Assembly: GCA_019693395.1 (NCBI GenBank)
Contig: JAAMXP010000736.1
Span: forward strand, 1,373-59,630
Source: Ettlia oleoabundans
Lineage: Eukaryota; Chlorophyta; Chlorophyceae; Chlamydomonadales
DNA: 58,258 nt
Reading direction: 5' to 3'
Made by a program: the position numbers and the translations under genes. Below, in pieces: positions 13,478 to 25,701 of the stretch. How positions within the stretch are numbered: position 1 is the first letter of the stretch; each line of letters opens with the position of its first letter. The notes beneath the pieces are model-generated. The model saw only the letters and a list, made by a program, of their open reading frames with translations, was not told the origin of the DNA and ran no database searches.

Positions 13478-15581
13478 ATGACTACGGCGCACAGGCCCAC
13501 CTGGGCTCCCGCAAAGGCGAGTGGATGCAGCCTGGGCGCGGCCTCAAAGTGTGCGGCACGATTGCCATGGCAATTTGCCGACGCAGGCTGCCGTTTCCGA
13601 ACGCAATTGGGCAGGCGGTCACCCAGACCTGCGAGCAGCGCCCGTGTAATAGGAGGCACCCAGCCTCAAGTACCGGGAACGACGCAGTTATAGCGGACAG
13701 CATGGCGTGGCTGGGCCCAACCTGCAACGGGGGAGGTCACTGCGGCGCCGCCAGGCCTGCCCCCTTTTGTGTAGCGTAACGGAGCACGGCAAAAGTTTGT
13801 TAGAGACAGCTGTCTCTAGGAGATTTTGCTGAACTCTCGATTTGAACATAGGTGCTCCTACTTTGATGCAGGGCCATGAGGAGCAGGGTGGCATGCGCAT
13901 CTATGCGCCTAGCCGCATGCAGTCGGTCAAAGACATGCCTGCGCAGACAAAGCTAAAGTTCAGGTGCGCAACATGTGGAGCAAGCTGTCATGAGCAGATG
14001 AGGAGGGTGGACTCACTTAGGACATTCATGCTGATAACTGTTATTAGAATCAGCCAACAAAGCAATGCTCGGCGTAGTACCATTGAGAGCTACCGCCAAC
14101 CCAGCCGCTGCTGCTGCCTGCCCGGGCTCCCTGCAGGCAGCCGGGGCAGAACAGTGCCGAGGAGCTGCAGCAGGCGGACCTGCGGTCCAAGTTGGAGGAG
14201 AAAGAGCGCAAACACTACCTCAAAACCAAAAGTGCAAACTTTGAAGGTGATGCTGCTAAACCAAACAGCTGCCGTTCAGCCCGGCTTTGCAACACAAAGT
14301 GCACGCAACACAACGTCATGTGGTCATGTAGCAGCCTTGATGAAACATCTGGCTACCTGCTGCCTGACCCTTGCTGCTGCAGAGGAGCGGGAGGAGGACC
14401 TACGCCTACTAAAAACAGCGGCTGCGCCCGATGCGGGGGGCGGTGGTGGGCGCACGCTTGTGCCCAAGGCGATTGATGCTGATGATGAGGACGATGCGGA
14501 TGACAGCGACAGCAGCGGCGATGATGAGGTGGGTGGACAGGGTGCGCGGCACATGTCAAGAAAGCGGCTGTTTGTTGAGTGGTTTGGGCTTGCTGCTGCT
14601 GGTGCGCTGGGCATTCTGCTTGGGGGACAATCGCCGAGCGCCGAGCAGTTGTGCTATCGCTAGTGTCTGTGTGTGGACCACGCCTGCCCTCTGTGTTCGT
14701 ACCTGCACAAGAACATATATCAAGCTTGGATGCCTTGCAACTCGATGTGTTGTGCCAGCAGGACGATGACGAGGCTGAGCTGCTGGCTGAGCTGGAGCGC
14801 ATCAAGAAAGAGCGGGCCGTAGAGGCGGCGCGCAAGGCGGCAGAGGCGGCGGCCAAGGCGGAGGCGGCGGACCAGGCGGAGCTGCTGCGTGGCAACCCGC
14901 TGCTGCAGGAGAAGCTGGCGGCGCAGGGTGGGTGGCTGGGCTGCAGGTTGGGGGCAAGGACGGGTGTGGGTGGGCAGGGTAGTTTGGACGTATGAAGCAC
15001 AAAGCCAGCTGGTGGGCACTTGTTTTGTTGCCAGTTGGTCACCAGGATGTGGCTGCAGGCGGGGACTTTGCAGTCGCTTATTTATCACCCGGGTCATCCC
15101 ATAACGGCACTGTCTCAAGCCTGCGACCATTGTTGCCACTCATGTGTTTGTCTTTCTCCCGCATGCAGACCCCAACTTTGCGCTCAAGCGGAGATGGGAC
15201 GACGATGTGGTGTTCAGGTGCGGAGCATGTTCAACGCAGGCAGAGCAGGCTGATAATGTACATGTGTATGTCGCTCCACACGTGGCCAGTCTATGTATGA
15301 CCACAGCTGCGCTGCTGGTATATCTCCTGAGCAAACACCTTGGCTGCTGCCTGACCAGTTCTTTAAACGTTTTTTCATAAGCTCATGACGCCTGCTGCTT
15401 AGCCTGCCCTGTGGCTATGCCCATGCTCAGGGCGCTTTGCGTTGACTGTGGTTGTTTGTTTGTTGTGCTGTGTGCGTGCAGGAACCAGACGCGGGGTGAG
15501 CCCAAGGCCACCAAGCGCTTCATCAATGACACCATACGCAACGACTTCCACCGCCGGTTCCTGGAGCGATATGTGCGGTGA
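13478..15581 (+). CDS. CWC15: Spliceosome component Cwc15 (Cwf15/AD002 family)
   Basis: Core protein of the Prp19-associated (NineTeen) complex in the activated nuclear spliceosome. Seven exons: 13478-13516, 13872-13963, 14137-14246, 14383-14528, 14762-14927, 15169-15217 and 15482-15581, giving 233 residues, close to the human length of 229. Landmarks run in family order: N-terminal MTTAHRPTWAPAK, EEQGGMRIYAPS, LEEKERKHYL, an acidic run IDADDEDDADDSDSS, ELLAELERIKKER, ELLRGNPLL, KRRWDDDVVF, and C-terminal KRFINDTIRNDFHRRFLERY. The first exon is only 39 bases and needs a GC donor (AAG/GCGAGT) to keep the frame. This is one of the most certain calls in the window. Confidence 0.97.
13517..13871 (+). 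other. GC-AG intron, Cwc15 intron 1
   Basis: The donor is AAG/GCGAGT and the acceptor GATGCAG/GGC. This join gives PAK followed by GHEEQGG, matching the conserved Cwc15 N-terminus, and is the only phase-0 choice. Confidence 0.8.
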
Positions 15582-16089
15582 CAGTACAGCTGCCAGCAGC
15601 AGCGGCTCACGCCGGTATTGTGGAGCAGCATGTGTGGTGGCACCGGCTGGGCTTGCACGCCAGCGCTGGCAGTGGGGCAAGGCTCCACTCCTCACACTTG
15701 GCGCGACGGTTTGGGTTCCTGTAGCTTTCATCTCCTGGTTTACTCCTATCTGTTTTTTCTTTGCTGCTTTGTTGTGCCGCTCATGTATTAATCTTCGCTG
15801 CCCTTCTGGTTGGGTGACCTCATGTATCCGCTAACCTGTCCAACACTGCAAACAGCAACCATTTACTCAAACTCCAACCTTGAGCTCTGAGGCTTTCCAC
15901 AGATCCGTGCGTGTGGGAAGGCAGCCAGGCAGACAGCTGCAGGAATTACTAAGCATTCATAGCACTCAATTCAAGAAAGCAAAGATACTCAGACTAACAG
16001 ATATAGTTGCTGCATTCACAACCGCCACGTCTTTGCTGCCTGTACTGCATGGGCCGCATATTAGTCATGGCCTTCGCCTTTCCCGTCGC
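15582..16089. other. Convergent 3' flanks of Cwc15 and the ankyrin gene
   Basis: About 500 bases between two facing stop codons. It probably contains only 3' UTR. I saw no gene-like structure. Confidence 0.5.
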
Positions 16090-18216
16090 TCAAAGGACCT
16101 TTGCCCAGGATGATAGAGGGTAGGCAGCCAGCCCTATTATCTCACACAGCACATGCTCAGGAACGTGGCCCAGGCCTGGTGCAGCGTGCATATCCACAGC
16201 TGCTCTATGCCCCACGCTACTGCCAGCTGCACCGGGTACATTGATGTGTGTATGCATGTGGTGGGCTGTCAGCATCAGGGTGCGAGTGGCTCTGCGGAAG
16301 GCCGCAGGGAAGCGGTTGTTTGCTGCTCTGGACCAATTGGGGTGGGTGACTGCCAGCCACAGGAACCTGCATGGCAGGCAGTGGTGGGCATGACCTGTCA
16401 GGCACGGCTGCAATGGGGCAACAGGAAAAACTTGCTTGACTATCAGTGTATGGCAGTTTGCAAGCCTGTTTGCTGTTGGCCGGAAGTGTAGAAGTGGTGG
16501 GCTCAGTGTTTTATGCACAGAGCACAGCTGGCCGGGTCCGACACAGACGGCATGCATGCATCCAGGGTGCCACTGCCCCTGCCTGCGCTGAGCTGGCTAC
16601 ACCTTGCCGCCTCACCTGCCTCTCGCCTGCACATGCGCTTGCAAGGTTGCATCGTGCATTGCAGGGTCGAACATAGACACTCTATGCGCCATCTCTTCTC
16701 CGGCCTGCTGCATCAGCACATTGTGGTACACAGCTGGGCGGAAGCCAGCCGCAACGAGCGCCTCTGCCATCTCCAAGCTGGGCCGATGAAGGACCTCATG
16801 CTCCTGTAAATCGCTATAGCAACGACACACTCAGGAAGTCGCATACCTGTGAATGTGCGAGTGTCAAGCTGCCAAGAACCGCCCCCAATTAGGCAGGAGC
16901 CATCCCTGCCAGCCACCAAGTGCCGGTGCAAGCATGCCACCAGGGCAAGAAGTTGGGCAGGCACTCATGCTGTCATGTGCCATATGCTTGCTTACCTCTG
17001 AGGCATGAATGGCAATCAGGGTGAGCAGCGGGCAAGGATACTGGCAAGACAAGTGGCTGCTGCTGGGCAATGTGAAGGCCATAGACGATGGCGGCTCCAC
17101 TGGCAACAGTTCTTCATGGGCCACCCTTGGGAGCAGCATGGTGAGCGCCTCCAGCTGGCCACCCACCACAGCGCCCCTGATAGCCGCTGCAGTTACTGGC
17201 ACGCGCGCAGACAGCAGCAGGAGCACCTCCCCGAGCTGACCTTCCTGCGCTGCTCCCCTCAGGGCTGCTTTCGGCGCTTCCCCCACCCCGGCTGCAAGCT
17301 GCCTACCCCCTAACACCCCTGCTGCTGTATCCGCTGATCCAGCCGCTTCTCCGCCTGCCGCCACCAGCTCCACCATGTGCTGTAACACCGTGCACTGCCC
17401 GCGTCCACTGCAGGCTGTTGCCACTGCTTCCTCTGCCAAATTGGCGTGCTCGGCTGCAGGTTGGCCTGCAGGAACAGCTGCAGCAAAGCAGCTGTAGGCT
17501 GCGGCATCGTCTGCCTGGACCGCTGCTAGCAGCAGCTCACTGCACTGCTCAAAGCTGGGACGCAAGGCGCTTGGAACTTGCTGGCAGTTCTGCGTTGTGG
17601 CCGCCAGCAGCAGGTGCTGGATGACGGGGCTCTGTATAGACAGCAGCCATCTGCCCTGACGCGGCTGGTAGGCTGAGCCACAGGCCATCAGCACATCAGC
17701 TCCCGCTATCAACAGCAACTGGCACATCTCTGCTGCCACGGACTCTGGCACTGTCTGCTGCAGCCTGCCGCTGTTCCAGGAGCCTTGCGTAGACATTGCT
17801 GCTGCTGCCAGCGGGTGCCACATCCTCCTTCCAAGGGGATCGGCGGGGTTGGGGTCCGCTCCTGCCGCCAGCAGCGCCGCCAGGGTAGCGCTGTGCCCCA
17901 GAGTTGCCGCTAGACTTAGGCTGCAGGTTCCCACAGATACCTGGAGCCTCTCCACCTGCCAGTCAGACAGTGGAGGCAGGGCAGCAGCCAGCCTGCCATG
18001 GGCATGACGCAACGCCCAGTCGCCAGCGCTGATGGGCACGCCCGATGCAACCCCCACCGGCACCGCCTCACTCCAATTAGCAGCGGCAATTGCATGAAAC
18101 AGCAATATAGAGTCGCTCGTGTCTCCTGGTTCTGCTTGGGCGAGCAGCCCGGCCAGGGCAGTGGCATCCCTCTGGGCCACCACGTGCAGCAGTCCCGAGT
18201 ATTGCGAGTTGGCCAT
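16090..18216 (-). CDS. Ankyrin-repeat protein
   Basis: Likely a protein-interaction scaffold; partner unknown. Three exons: 16996-18216, 16616-16803 and 16090-16219, giving 512 residues with matching phases. Exon 1 starts MANSQYSGLLHVVAQRDATA and has degenerate ankyrin units, clearest around SLAATLGHSATLAALLAAGA followed by DPNPADPLGRR, with further LL.AGADV-type units. Exon 2 (EHEVLHRPSLEMAEALVAAG) continues the helical repeats. The C-terminus VPEHVLCEIIGLAAYPLSSW looks like a short helix pair, perhaps an F-box or SOCS-like end, but this is a guess. The last acceptor (GCTGGCAG before TAGCG) was chosen because it alone avoids an immediate stop. Confidence 0.72.
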
Positions 18217-18755
18217 GTCGCCTAACGCTTTCGACGCTGCTGACGCGTATGACAGTTGATGCCTTCTGTTGCGGCCTTAGGATAACGCGTTGCACTTGCA
18301 GAGCGCAGCAGGCGCAGCGCAGCAGGCGCTGGCGCCACTGAGGTGTGTACTTGGATTGACGCACACCGTAACAGATTACTTTAGGCAGTTGTCCTGACAT
18401 GCAACCGCCTGTTGAGATCAGTGTTATAGCGTGACTCCTTCTCGGGGGGTGGCCCGTGCTTAGGGCCAACGTTTGGTTTCTTCTCTAGGACGACATATTA
18501 ACCTCAATATATATAGCTGTTTGGTGGACGGGCAGGTTAAACAAGGCTTTCTGAAGCATGAGACTCAACGAAAGTTGGCCGACATATTGCATGCAGAGCA
18601 CAATTCAAGTGGCACAGTGAAAGAGAGATAGAGCAATAGCAAACAAAATGTGAGGTGAGGGGAGGAGTGCAAGAGACATGTAGCATGCTGAAGAAAAGTG
18701 CAAGTCACGGGGGGTATTACAAGTTGAGGGACAGAGGGAAATAAACTAAGAATAT
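18217..18755. promoter_or_regulatory. Gap between protease 3' end and ankyrin gene start
   Basis: Both neighbours are on the minus strand, so this 539-base gap holds the protease 3' UTR followed by the ankyrin-gene promoter. TTACA at 18717-18721 reads TGTAA on the minus strand, 35 bases after the protease stop. An AT-rich stretch with repeated TATA lies near 18500-18520, about 300 bases upstream of the ankyrin ATG. Confidence 0.45.
18717..18721 (-). promoter_or_regulatory. TGTAA polyadenylation-type motif after the protease
   Basis: TGTAA is the known polyadenylation signal of green algae such as Chlamydomonas. Here it lies 35 bases beyond the protease stop codon on the coding strand. The position is plausible, but the motif is short enough to occur by chance. 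Confidence 0.5.
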
Positions 18756-21339
18756 CTAGTTTGCTGGCAACGCGCTGGCTTGCATGCGTCGGGTGCGCCG
18801 CTGCCTGGCAGTCTGGTCATCGCCGACACCATGCTGCTGCCTCTTCTTCTTTGTGCTCTGGTTGTCCCTGCACTTACTCCTGTCCCCAGGCTTCGCCACG
18901 CAGGGCATGGGCGGCGAAAGCTGGTGCCCCAGCAGCCTCTGCAGTGCCCAGTCAGTGCGAAGGCGGCCTCCCGTGGCGGTACGTCCCACCAGCTCTTTCA
19001 GCTGCTCCACAGATTCCAGCAAAGCTGTCTTCACCTCCAGCGCAGACAGCATCTTGCCCAGCTTGTCCTGCAGAAACACCAGTGCCTGTTCAACTCAGCA
19101 GCCAGCTACAGGAGGCAAAGCTGGTGCAGGGCCTCCCATGGGGTCATCGTCCTTTCCTCTGCTGATGCGGGCCTTAGGAGAGGAAGAGTTGAGGTTCCAG
19201 CCTGCACCATTGGTCTGTGGATCACCTGGGCCACGGCCATCAGCAGTGCAGCTGAGCCCGACACAAAGGGAGCGGCGATGGAGGTGCCACTGGTGAAGTT
19301 GTAGCCACCCCCCACCGTGGTAGTGTAGATCCTGCAGCATCAGCAACGGAAAAGATGCGCAGGAGTGAGAAGCTGCCAAGAGCACATCTGGAGCGTTGCA
19401 TGCAACTACACAGGAGTATGCAAACACATGCCGAATCTCCCTTGCATGTTAATTGCTTTTCAATTGGATACATCATGCTTCTTGCCGCTCTCCTTAACCA
19501 TCACACCCACCCACAATGCTCACCAGCGCCCGGGTGCCGACAGGTGCACTATGTCTGGGTCATAGTTTGAGAAGAAAGCGTGCTCATCATACTCGTCTGT
19601 GGCCCCCACCACCAACACGTTGTCGTACTCCTTGGCATAAGCCTGGGGGTAGTAGGGCGTCCTGCGCATGTTGGCGCCCTGGTTGCCAGCCGCTATCACC
19701 AGCAGCACACCCGCCTCGTGGGTGCGAGCAACTGCGGGACAGGAAGGGTGCAGTGGACCAGGGCCGTGCCGATTGACTGGAAACCCATTGTTCACCTGCT
19801 GTGCCTGCTGCGGTCTGGACTGCTACGTGCACTGGGCAAGCCACGTGAAGCACTGGACCCGGCAGCCAGTCTTACTCCTCCTGCCTTCCACACTGCCCGC
19901 CGCCGCACCTGCCTCCTGCAGGGGTGGGTTGCCCAGCTCCCCGCAGCTCCAGCTGGCGCTGATGATGTCAGCCTTCTGCTCCAGGCACCAGTCCATGCAC
20001 TGAATGGCATCGCTGGTCCTGCCCCAGCCGTCCGCTGACATGAACTTGCAGGGCATCACATTGACCTGCATAGCAAGGCAGGCACGGGCAGGCAAGGGGA
20101 CAGTGAGGGTACGGGAACTGCTAAACTGCTGGCGTGCATGGCTGACTGCTGGGGCTAACACACGAGTCAACGGCTGACGAGCAAATGTCGCTTCTCAGCA
20201 ATTGCATTCCACACCATGTCACCGGAACAGCATAAAGAGAGTACAGTCAGATACTATTTCCCCCAGATGCACAGCAACCCGTAGCATCAGCCAGCAACAC
20301 TCACATTGTTCCAGTTCACGCCCAGCACACCGCCGTCGGCACCTGAGGCCGCAATCACGCCATGAACTGTGGTACCATGCCCCACTTCATCAGCAGGCTT
20401 ATCCTCATCATCTCCGTTCACAGCGCTGAAGCCTTGCACAAAGTTGGAGACAAGGTCGGGGTGCCTGCAAAGGGGACAGGCTGGCTGAGGTGACCGAAGG
20501 GCACGAGAGATAGGCAAGTTGAGCCGGCCAGGTTGGCTGCCAACAGCATGGCCAGGTGATGCGAGGTCCCTGGTCGTTCGTCAACAGCAACAGCTGCATG
20601 GAGTTGCTCTTTGACCGCCAGCGTGTTTGTCTGGCACTCACTTCAGGTCTACGCCAGAATCCACCACACACACGTTGATTGACTTCTCCTTGGAGGCGGC
20701 TCCAATAGCAATGGACCATGCGCTGGGCAAGCCAATGCGGCTGGCACCCCACTGGAGGGAGAAGGACTTGTGTTTGGACAGTCCTGCCAGCGTGGCTGCC
20801 ACATCATCGTCACCCGGCTTCGGGTTGGCTGCTACATCTTGCTCTCCAACCTTTACCCGCTCAGGGTAGATGGGCAGGTCAGGTACGGCATACCTGATGC
20901 CTGCACACAGATAGAACAAGATAGTTACCTGGTTCAATCATGGAGACAATGGGTGGGGTGTGAAAGGATGGGCAGCGCTGTGCCTAGGCAGTCCACTGCA
21001 TTTGCCAACAGGTGGAAGCAGGCAGGGACAGGCCAGCTGCCTGCAGATGGCTAACGGCCGACCTGTCATGTGTTGCAGGCGCTCCAGCTGCTGCTTAAGC
21101 GTATCGCCTGGCTGCAGGGTGATGCGACGCAGATGGTCGCCAATGGGCACACCAAGGTCGCCGGCGGCGTCGGCAGCGGTGGCGGACTGCACCGAGAAGG
21201 CGCTTTCCTGAACCGCCAGCGGGTCCGACTCCATGCGCACGATGATGCCATCCGTTTCCTCTGACAATTCGGAGGCAGAAGCTCCGGAAAAGAAGGCAAG
21301 CACCAAAAGCGTGCACAATGCCGTGCCAAGATGCAGCAT
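18756..21339 (-). CDS. Secreted subtilisin-like serine protease (peptidase S8)
   Basis: Subtilase that should be exported or sent to the vacuole. Seven exons: 21063-21339, 20642-20900, 20305-20464, 19909-20065, 19524-19731, 19226-19331 and 18756-19085, giving 498 residues in exact phase. The N-terminus MLHLGTALCTLLVLAFFSGA is a signal peptide, followed by an inhibitor-like propeptide. The catalytic triad is complete: Asp173 in VVDSGVD, His208 in GHGTTVHG and Ser371 in SGTSIAAPFVSG, with the oxyanion Asn301 in IAAGNQGA. The His motif has Thr-Val-His where most subtilases have His-Val-Ala. The C-terminal 50 residues are very basic. An in-frame ATG 33 codons upstream exists, but the hydrophobic signal supports the start used here. 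Confidence 0.93.
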
Positions 21340-22321
21340 CGTTCTCTTCGAGATGCAGCGGTGACCGTTGCAAACGTGATCGGAGCCAGAGTCGAGTGGT
21401 ATGCAGAGAAGCGGTTGCCACAGGTGGCAGCTTCGCATTGACGTTTAGTTACGTTGAGATCTCATCTATGCGAGGCGACCAAGTGGTCTAGGAGGTGCTG
21501 AGGGTGTGTTGAATGGGCAAACGACTGAGGTGAGTGAAAGAAAGGCATCAAGCGTGCATGGACAGCGACATCTTGGTTGCTATGGTCGGCCACCGCAGCT
21601 GCCAGCCTGGCAGTCCGCTCCTCGGTTATTTGCCGCTGCAAGACGGGCTATAAACTCCTACGGGGCGGCCAAGGGGTCCTCCCATGCAATTCTTCACCAG
21701 GGGCATTCCTCATGCCAGTCTAGCAGTGTATCTACTTGACCAGCAGTTATAAGGAAACAGGACGACGACGGGAATGGCCGCCATGCTGAGCAAAGAAGGC
21801 ATGCCACCCAGTGGGTGGCTGTCCAACAACATTTTGGGGCCATATCTAGCACGAGAACGTTTTTACGACATGCAAGAAGGGGGGAATAGCAGCTGATCTT
21901 CATCTGCTGCTAGTAAATGACCTCTGATAGCAGCAGTTGAAACATACTCGAAGCATACACCGTAACATTTGTTTCATACCCCGCCGTGGGCCAACTCACA
22001 ACGCAACCCATGTGGCAGCCTTTGTGTTTACTGCTGGTTACCAGGTACACTGGTCCAGGTTTACAGTCGCTCAATGGGAGATAGTGTTCATGGGCTGGCA
22101 TGGCATACTGGTGCCAGCAGAAACGTCAAAAAAACCCAAAACCAGACTCAGAACTCAACCATGTCACTCAACAGAGCACAGCGAGCAGATGCACCTGACA
22201 ACAAAGAAGGAACAGCGTGCCACCAGCCTTTGCGGCCATATGGATGGTTTCAGATGCTGCTGCGCAAGCTGCTTCACAACCGACCCGTCTCTCCACCCAA
22301 CGGCCCTCCTCCCCAGCGCGG
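21340..22321. promoter_or_regulatory. Protease promoter and PPOX-like gene 3' flank
   Basis: About 980 bases upstream of the protease and downstream of the PPOX-like stop codon. TTACA at 22061-22065 reads TGTAA on the minus strand, 257 bases past the PPOX-like stop. No convincing exon was found. Confidence 0.45.
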
Positions 22322-25199
22322 TCACCGCTTCTTGCTCAGCTGCTCCGCCTGCTGCGACTCCCGCAGTATGCGCGACATAGCGGAAACAGCTTCATCCAAA
22401 GTCTCCACACCCTGCAGCACAGCAAAACACAGAGGAGCAGAAGGTTAGCACACACACAACATTCTCCCGCAGGTTTGTGTTGGCTGCGAGCGCGCTCCCC
22501 AACGACCACCCCGCCACACACCCTGCCTCCCCCGCCGGTGGNNNNNNNNNNNNNNNNNNNNNNNNNNNNNNNNNNNNNNNNNNNNNNNNNNCTTCACCAA
22601 TCGGGCATCACAGTGCTTGCAGTTAGCGATTCAGCCAGCCAATTATGAAGTAGCATCTAGGCAGCCATGCCCTACCCTCAAACACAACTGCCCCAAGCTA
22701 CAATTCAACCTTCCACCCGCACACCCACATATGCCATACAAACCAAAGGCAGCAGCACCACCCCACTTGCCTCATCAAACCCTATGCGCTCCACGCTGTA
22801 CTCTCCTCCCGTGCGCACTCGCACGTCCGCCCCACGACCGTCTATGGAAATGAAGGCGGCGTCATCGGCGGGCTGGTCGCGGCGTGCCAGCATCTCACGC
22901 ACGGGAGCTGCAGAGGGGCAGCATGGCGACGTAGGAGCAAGGAGCGTCAGACCAGACGGAACTGGCACGGCGGGCGGGACAGGAAGCAAGGAGCATGGGC
23001 ATGGAGCATCGGGCAAAGAGGTGGTTTAGTGTGCGCCGTGGCTGAGCGACGTTATAGTGCATGTGAGGTGCAATGCGGGAGAAGAGGCAGGCACCCGCTT
23101 GAGCACCCCGGGGTCTAAGTATTGCGTACACACAAACCCAACACAAGCAGGCGTTTAGACAACTACCGACCGCAGGTGGCCAATTGACAACACGGCCAGC
23201 CAGGCAGCCTCAAACAAAAACCTGCCAAGCCCATGCAACTCGCACCCGAGTATGTTTCATTCAGCACTTGCAGCGTGCGGTTGGGGTTGCTGAGCACTAT
23301 ACTGTCTGGCTGCGCACGGCTGTACTCCTCAACATCCACCCACTGCAAGGGCCAGGAGCAGCAGGGAGCGAGGTCAAAACATAGGACCAATGTTGCCTGG
23401 GGCGGGCCGTGCAACAGCAAGGTGCCCTGCAAGGCTGCCACCCTGCCGTGCCGACAGGCAACCCGCACGGACTCTGCAATGGCTGCACACGTGACTTCCA
23501 CCCTTCAGCCTGCCCACCTGCACCGTGCCAAAGCCGCCGACAAAGTAGATGTCGAGTATGCGATTCATGCGGAAGAAGAGGGAGTTGCCCGACACGTAGC
23601 GCTCAGCGCAGTTGGCGCGTGTGGCATGCTTAGCATGGAAGATCTGCGGGGTGGGGGAGGGGGCGAGACAGATTGGCGGGTAGGACAAAATGGGCAGTAA
23701 GGGAAGGAGAACGGAAGATTGCCAATGGCCAAACAGAACAAGATAATGGGAGGATGGAAGGGGCCATTGGGCAAAGGTGGAATGGCATCCGCCTTTGTGC
23801 ACCAGCCCCCCCAGCCCAACCACCCCACGCGCGCGCGCTCCGCCCCCCCCCCCTTTCCCGTGGTGTACCGCGCTCTCACTGCCTGCGGTGTACACCCCAC
23901 CTCCTGCGCCTGCTCCTGCAAATCGGGCGTAGGCAGCTTGTGCACATCCCCAAATATTGTGACCCGCGCATTGGCCAGCCCCGTCCAGCCTGGCATCTGC
24001 ACCACCACGCTGCACCGTGGGTCCTCCAGCAGGTTGCGTGTCTGCATGGCCAGCGGCGACAGGCTGCGGCGGAACAAAAGCGAGGCAGCAGAGGGAGCAG
24101 GGCGTGTGAATAGTAGCGGGCGAAATGAATAGTACCAACAACAGCAGCAGCAGGTGTTGCCTCACGCCTGCTGCATGAATGCCTGCTTGCCCAGCTGTCG
24201 GGGCACTAGTTGACTGCCACTTGGCAGACTGGCTGGTGTTGCTGCTGCCACAAACTGCAGATAGCACAGCAACATGCCTGAATATGGGGTGCCCTGCTCC
24301 ATCTGCTGCAAAGTCTACAAGGGAGCCAAACGGGTAGCCGGCGCGCCGATGGTGCATGTTGCACATGATGGTGCACAGGTGCGCAAACTGTGCCTGCTCT
24401 ACGAGGTTACGCACTGCAGGCGACAGGCAGACAACCAAAAGCAGTTGATGTTTGAATGGTTGATGAGCAGCATTGACGCCTAAAGTCGGGAAAGCAGCCC
24501 AGATCTGTTCATAGCAAGGTGAATGGGCATGAGCTCCGAAAGATGCCCATGCAGGCTTTGAAGCCATGCATGCTTTGAAGCGAGCATGGACCGCATGTCG
24601 CCCCTGCCCACCAAAGTCACCAAGGCTGCCCCTGCTGATCTGCTTCAGGGAAAGGCCTTCTACAACCCACCTGCCACTGCGGGGGAGGGCAAGTCGCAGC
24701 GCAAGGTGGCATTCTGCACGCCGCCGCTAAGTGGCGTGCGATGCAAGCCGCTGGTCTTGATGGGGTTGCCGTCCTGCTGCTGCGATGCTGCTGCTAGGCC
24801 TGATGCTGCACTGCCACTGGGAGCCGGAAATTGCAGCGACCTGACTGCAACTAAAACAAGCAGAAGAAAGGACGTGTGGGCAGCACAGACAAATTGCAAA
24901 CAATGGGTGATACCAGGCCGGCAGCCGCCGCCAATGGCGGCTCCTAATCTGGCAGCATGCTGCTGCACCCTGGCTGTACGTGCACGTCTACGGCTCTACA
25001 ACCTCTTGCACTCACTTTCTGCGGCCGCCGCTGCTGCTGCCAAGTTCTGGTGTGAGAGCTCGTCCTCTCGGGCGCCTCCGCCAGGTCTTGCGACCTCACA
25101 CCGCGTCGGGTGTCGCATGTGATGGCTTCTTCGAGGCTGCGGCACGCAAACATGCCGGCAAGGGCTGCTTGCGGGACTCGCAACGTGATGGGCCTGCAT
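22322..25199 (-). CDS. Plastid-type pyridoxamine-phosphate-oxidase-like FMN split-barrel protein
   Basis: Member of the PPOX/HugZ-like family found in plant chloroplasts; substrate unknown. Eight exons: 25016-25199, 24671-24844, 24413-24278 (reverse), 24063-23901, 23643-23518, 23342-23246, 22907-22771 and 22411-22322, giving 368 residues. The first 70 residues are His/Arg/Ala-rich and could be a transit peptide. The barrel contains VRNLVEQAQFAHLCTI, HHRRAGYPFGSLVDFA, TRNLLEDPRCSVVVQMPGW, ARVTIFGDVHKL and ILDIYFVGGFGTVQ. The C-terminal part (DAAFISIDGRGADVRV, ERIGFDE, then GVETLDEA) matches the DUF2470-like region of plant members. Two introns need GC donors. A 50-base N gap lies in the last intron. 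Confidence 0.87.
22412..22770 (-). other. GC-AG intron, PPOX-like intron 7
   Basis: Donor GAG/GCAAGT, acceptor CTGCAG/GGT. The nearby GT (GCAA/GTGGGG) would shift the frame and lose the last 30 residues. Contains the 50-N gap. Confidence 0.7.
22542..22591. other. Assembly gap (50 N)
   Basis: Fifty N inside the last intron of the PPOX-like gene. The flanking exons still join in phase, so the protein is not affected. Confidence 0.98.
24064..24277 (-). other. GC-AG intron, PPOX-like intron 3
   Basis: Donor CAG/GCATGT, acceptor CCGCAG/CCT. The joined sequence HPIFSLSPLAMQTRNLL matches plant family members exactly in spacing. Confidence 0.75.
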
Positions 25200-25701
25200 G
25201 CTGCCGGCGGTGGTTGGAAACAGCACACTGCAAGTTTAAGGCCCTTGAAAACACAGTAGAGGGAGCTGAAGCTGGGGCAGGTTGCAAGCTTTGGCGGTGC
25301 AAGCAATGGAGGTTGGCGGCAAACAGCGGAGGATTGTAGATTTATAAGACAGGACAATGGAATGCTATAGCCATATAGCGCACAGGCGCCTTCAAACGCT
25401 GGGGAACATGTACTGAAGGGGAGGGGAGAGGGCGGCAGCGGTACAGGCGCAGGTTTGGCTGGCATCTAGTTGATATTAGCAGAAAAGGGGCAAAAGCATA
25501 GGCAGTAATGGTGTAGGCAGATATGTAAGACTTTGACGATGGCACATTGATTGACTGATGAACCAAGAGAGAGTAGGTGGTGGAGCGGCTATGGCACGCA
25601 GCGTGGCAACACCCAAATTCCAACTGAGATGAGCTACATGTGCAGTTTGCCAAAGTGTGTGGCATAACTGTTGCTAATGCCAAAGGCTCTTGTCTCAGCG
25701 G
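25200..25701. promoter_or_regulatory. Gap between B3-domain gene end and PPOX-like gene start
   Basis: Both neighbours are on the minus strand. This 502-base gap should hold the B3 gene 3' UTR and the PPOX-like promoter. A minus-strand frame near 25100-25300 also looks like a transit peptide, so the PPOX-like start could lie upstream of 25199. Confidence 0.4.

Noticed and set aside
13780..13870. tRNA-like sequence (a box resembling GATTCGAAC)
   Set aside because: The putative T arm does not pair and no acceptor or anticodon stem can be formed; it lies in Cwc15 intron 1.
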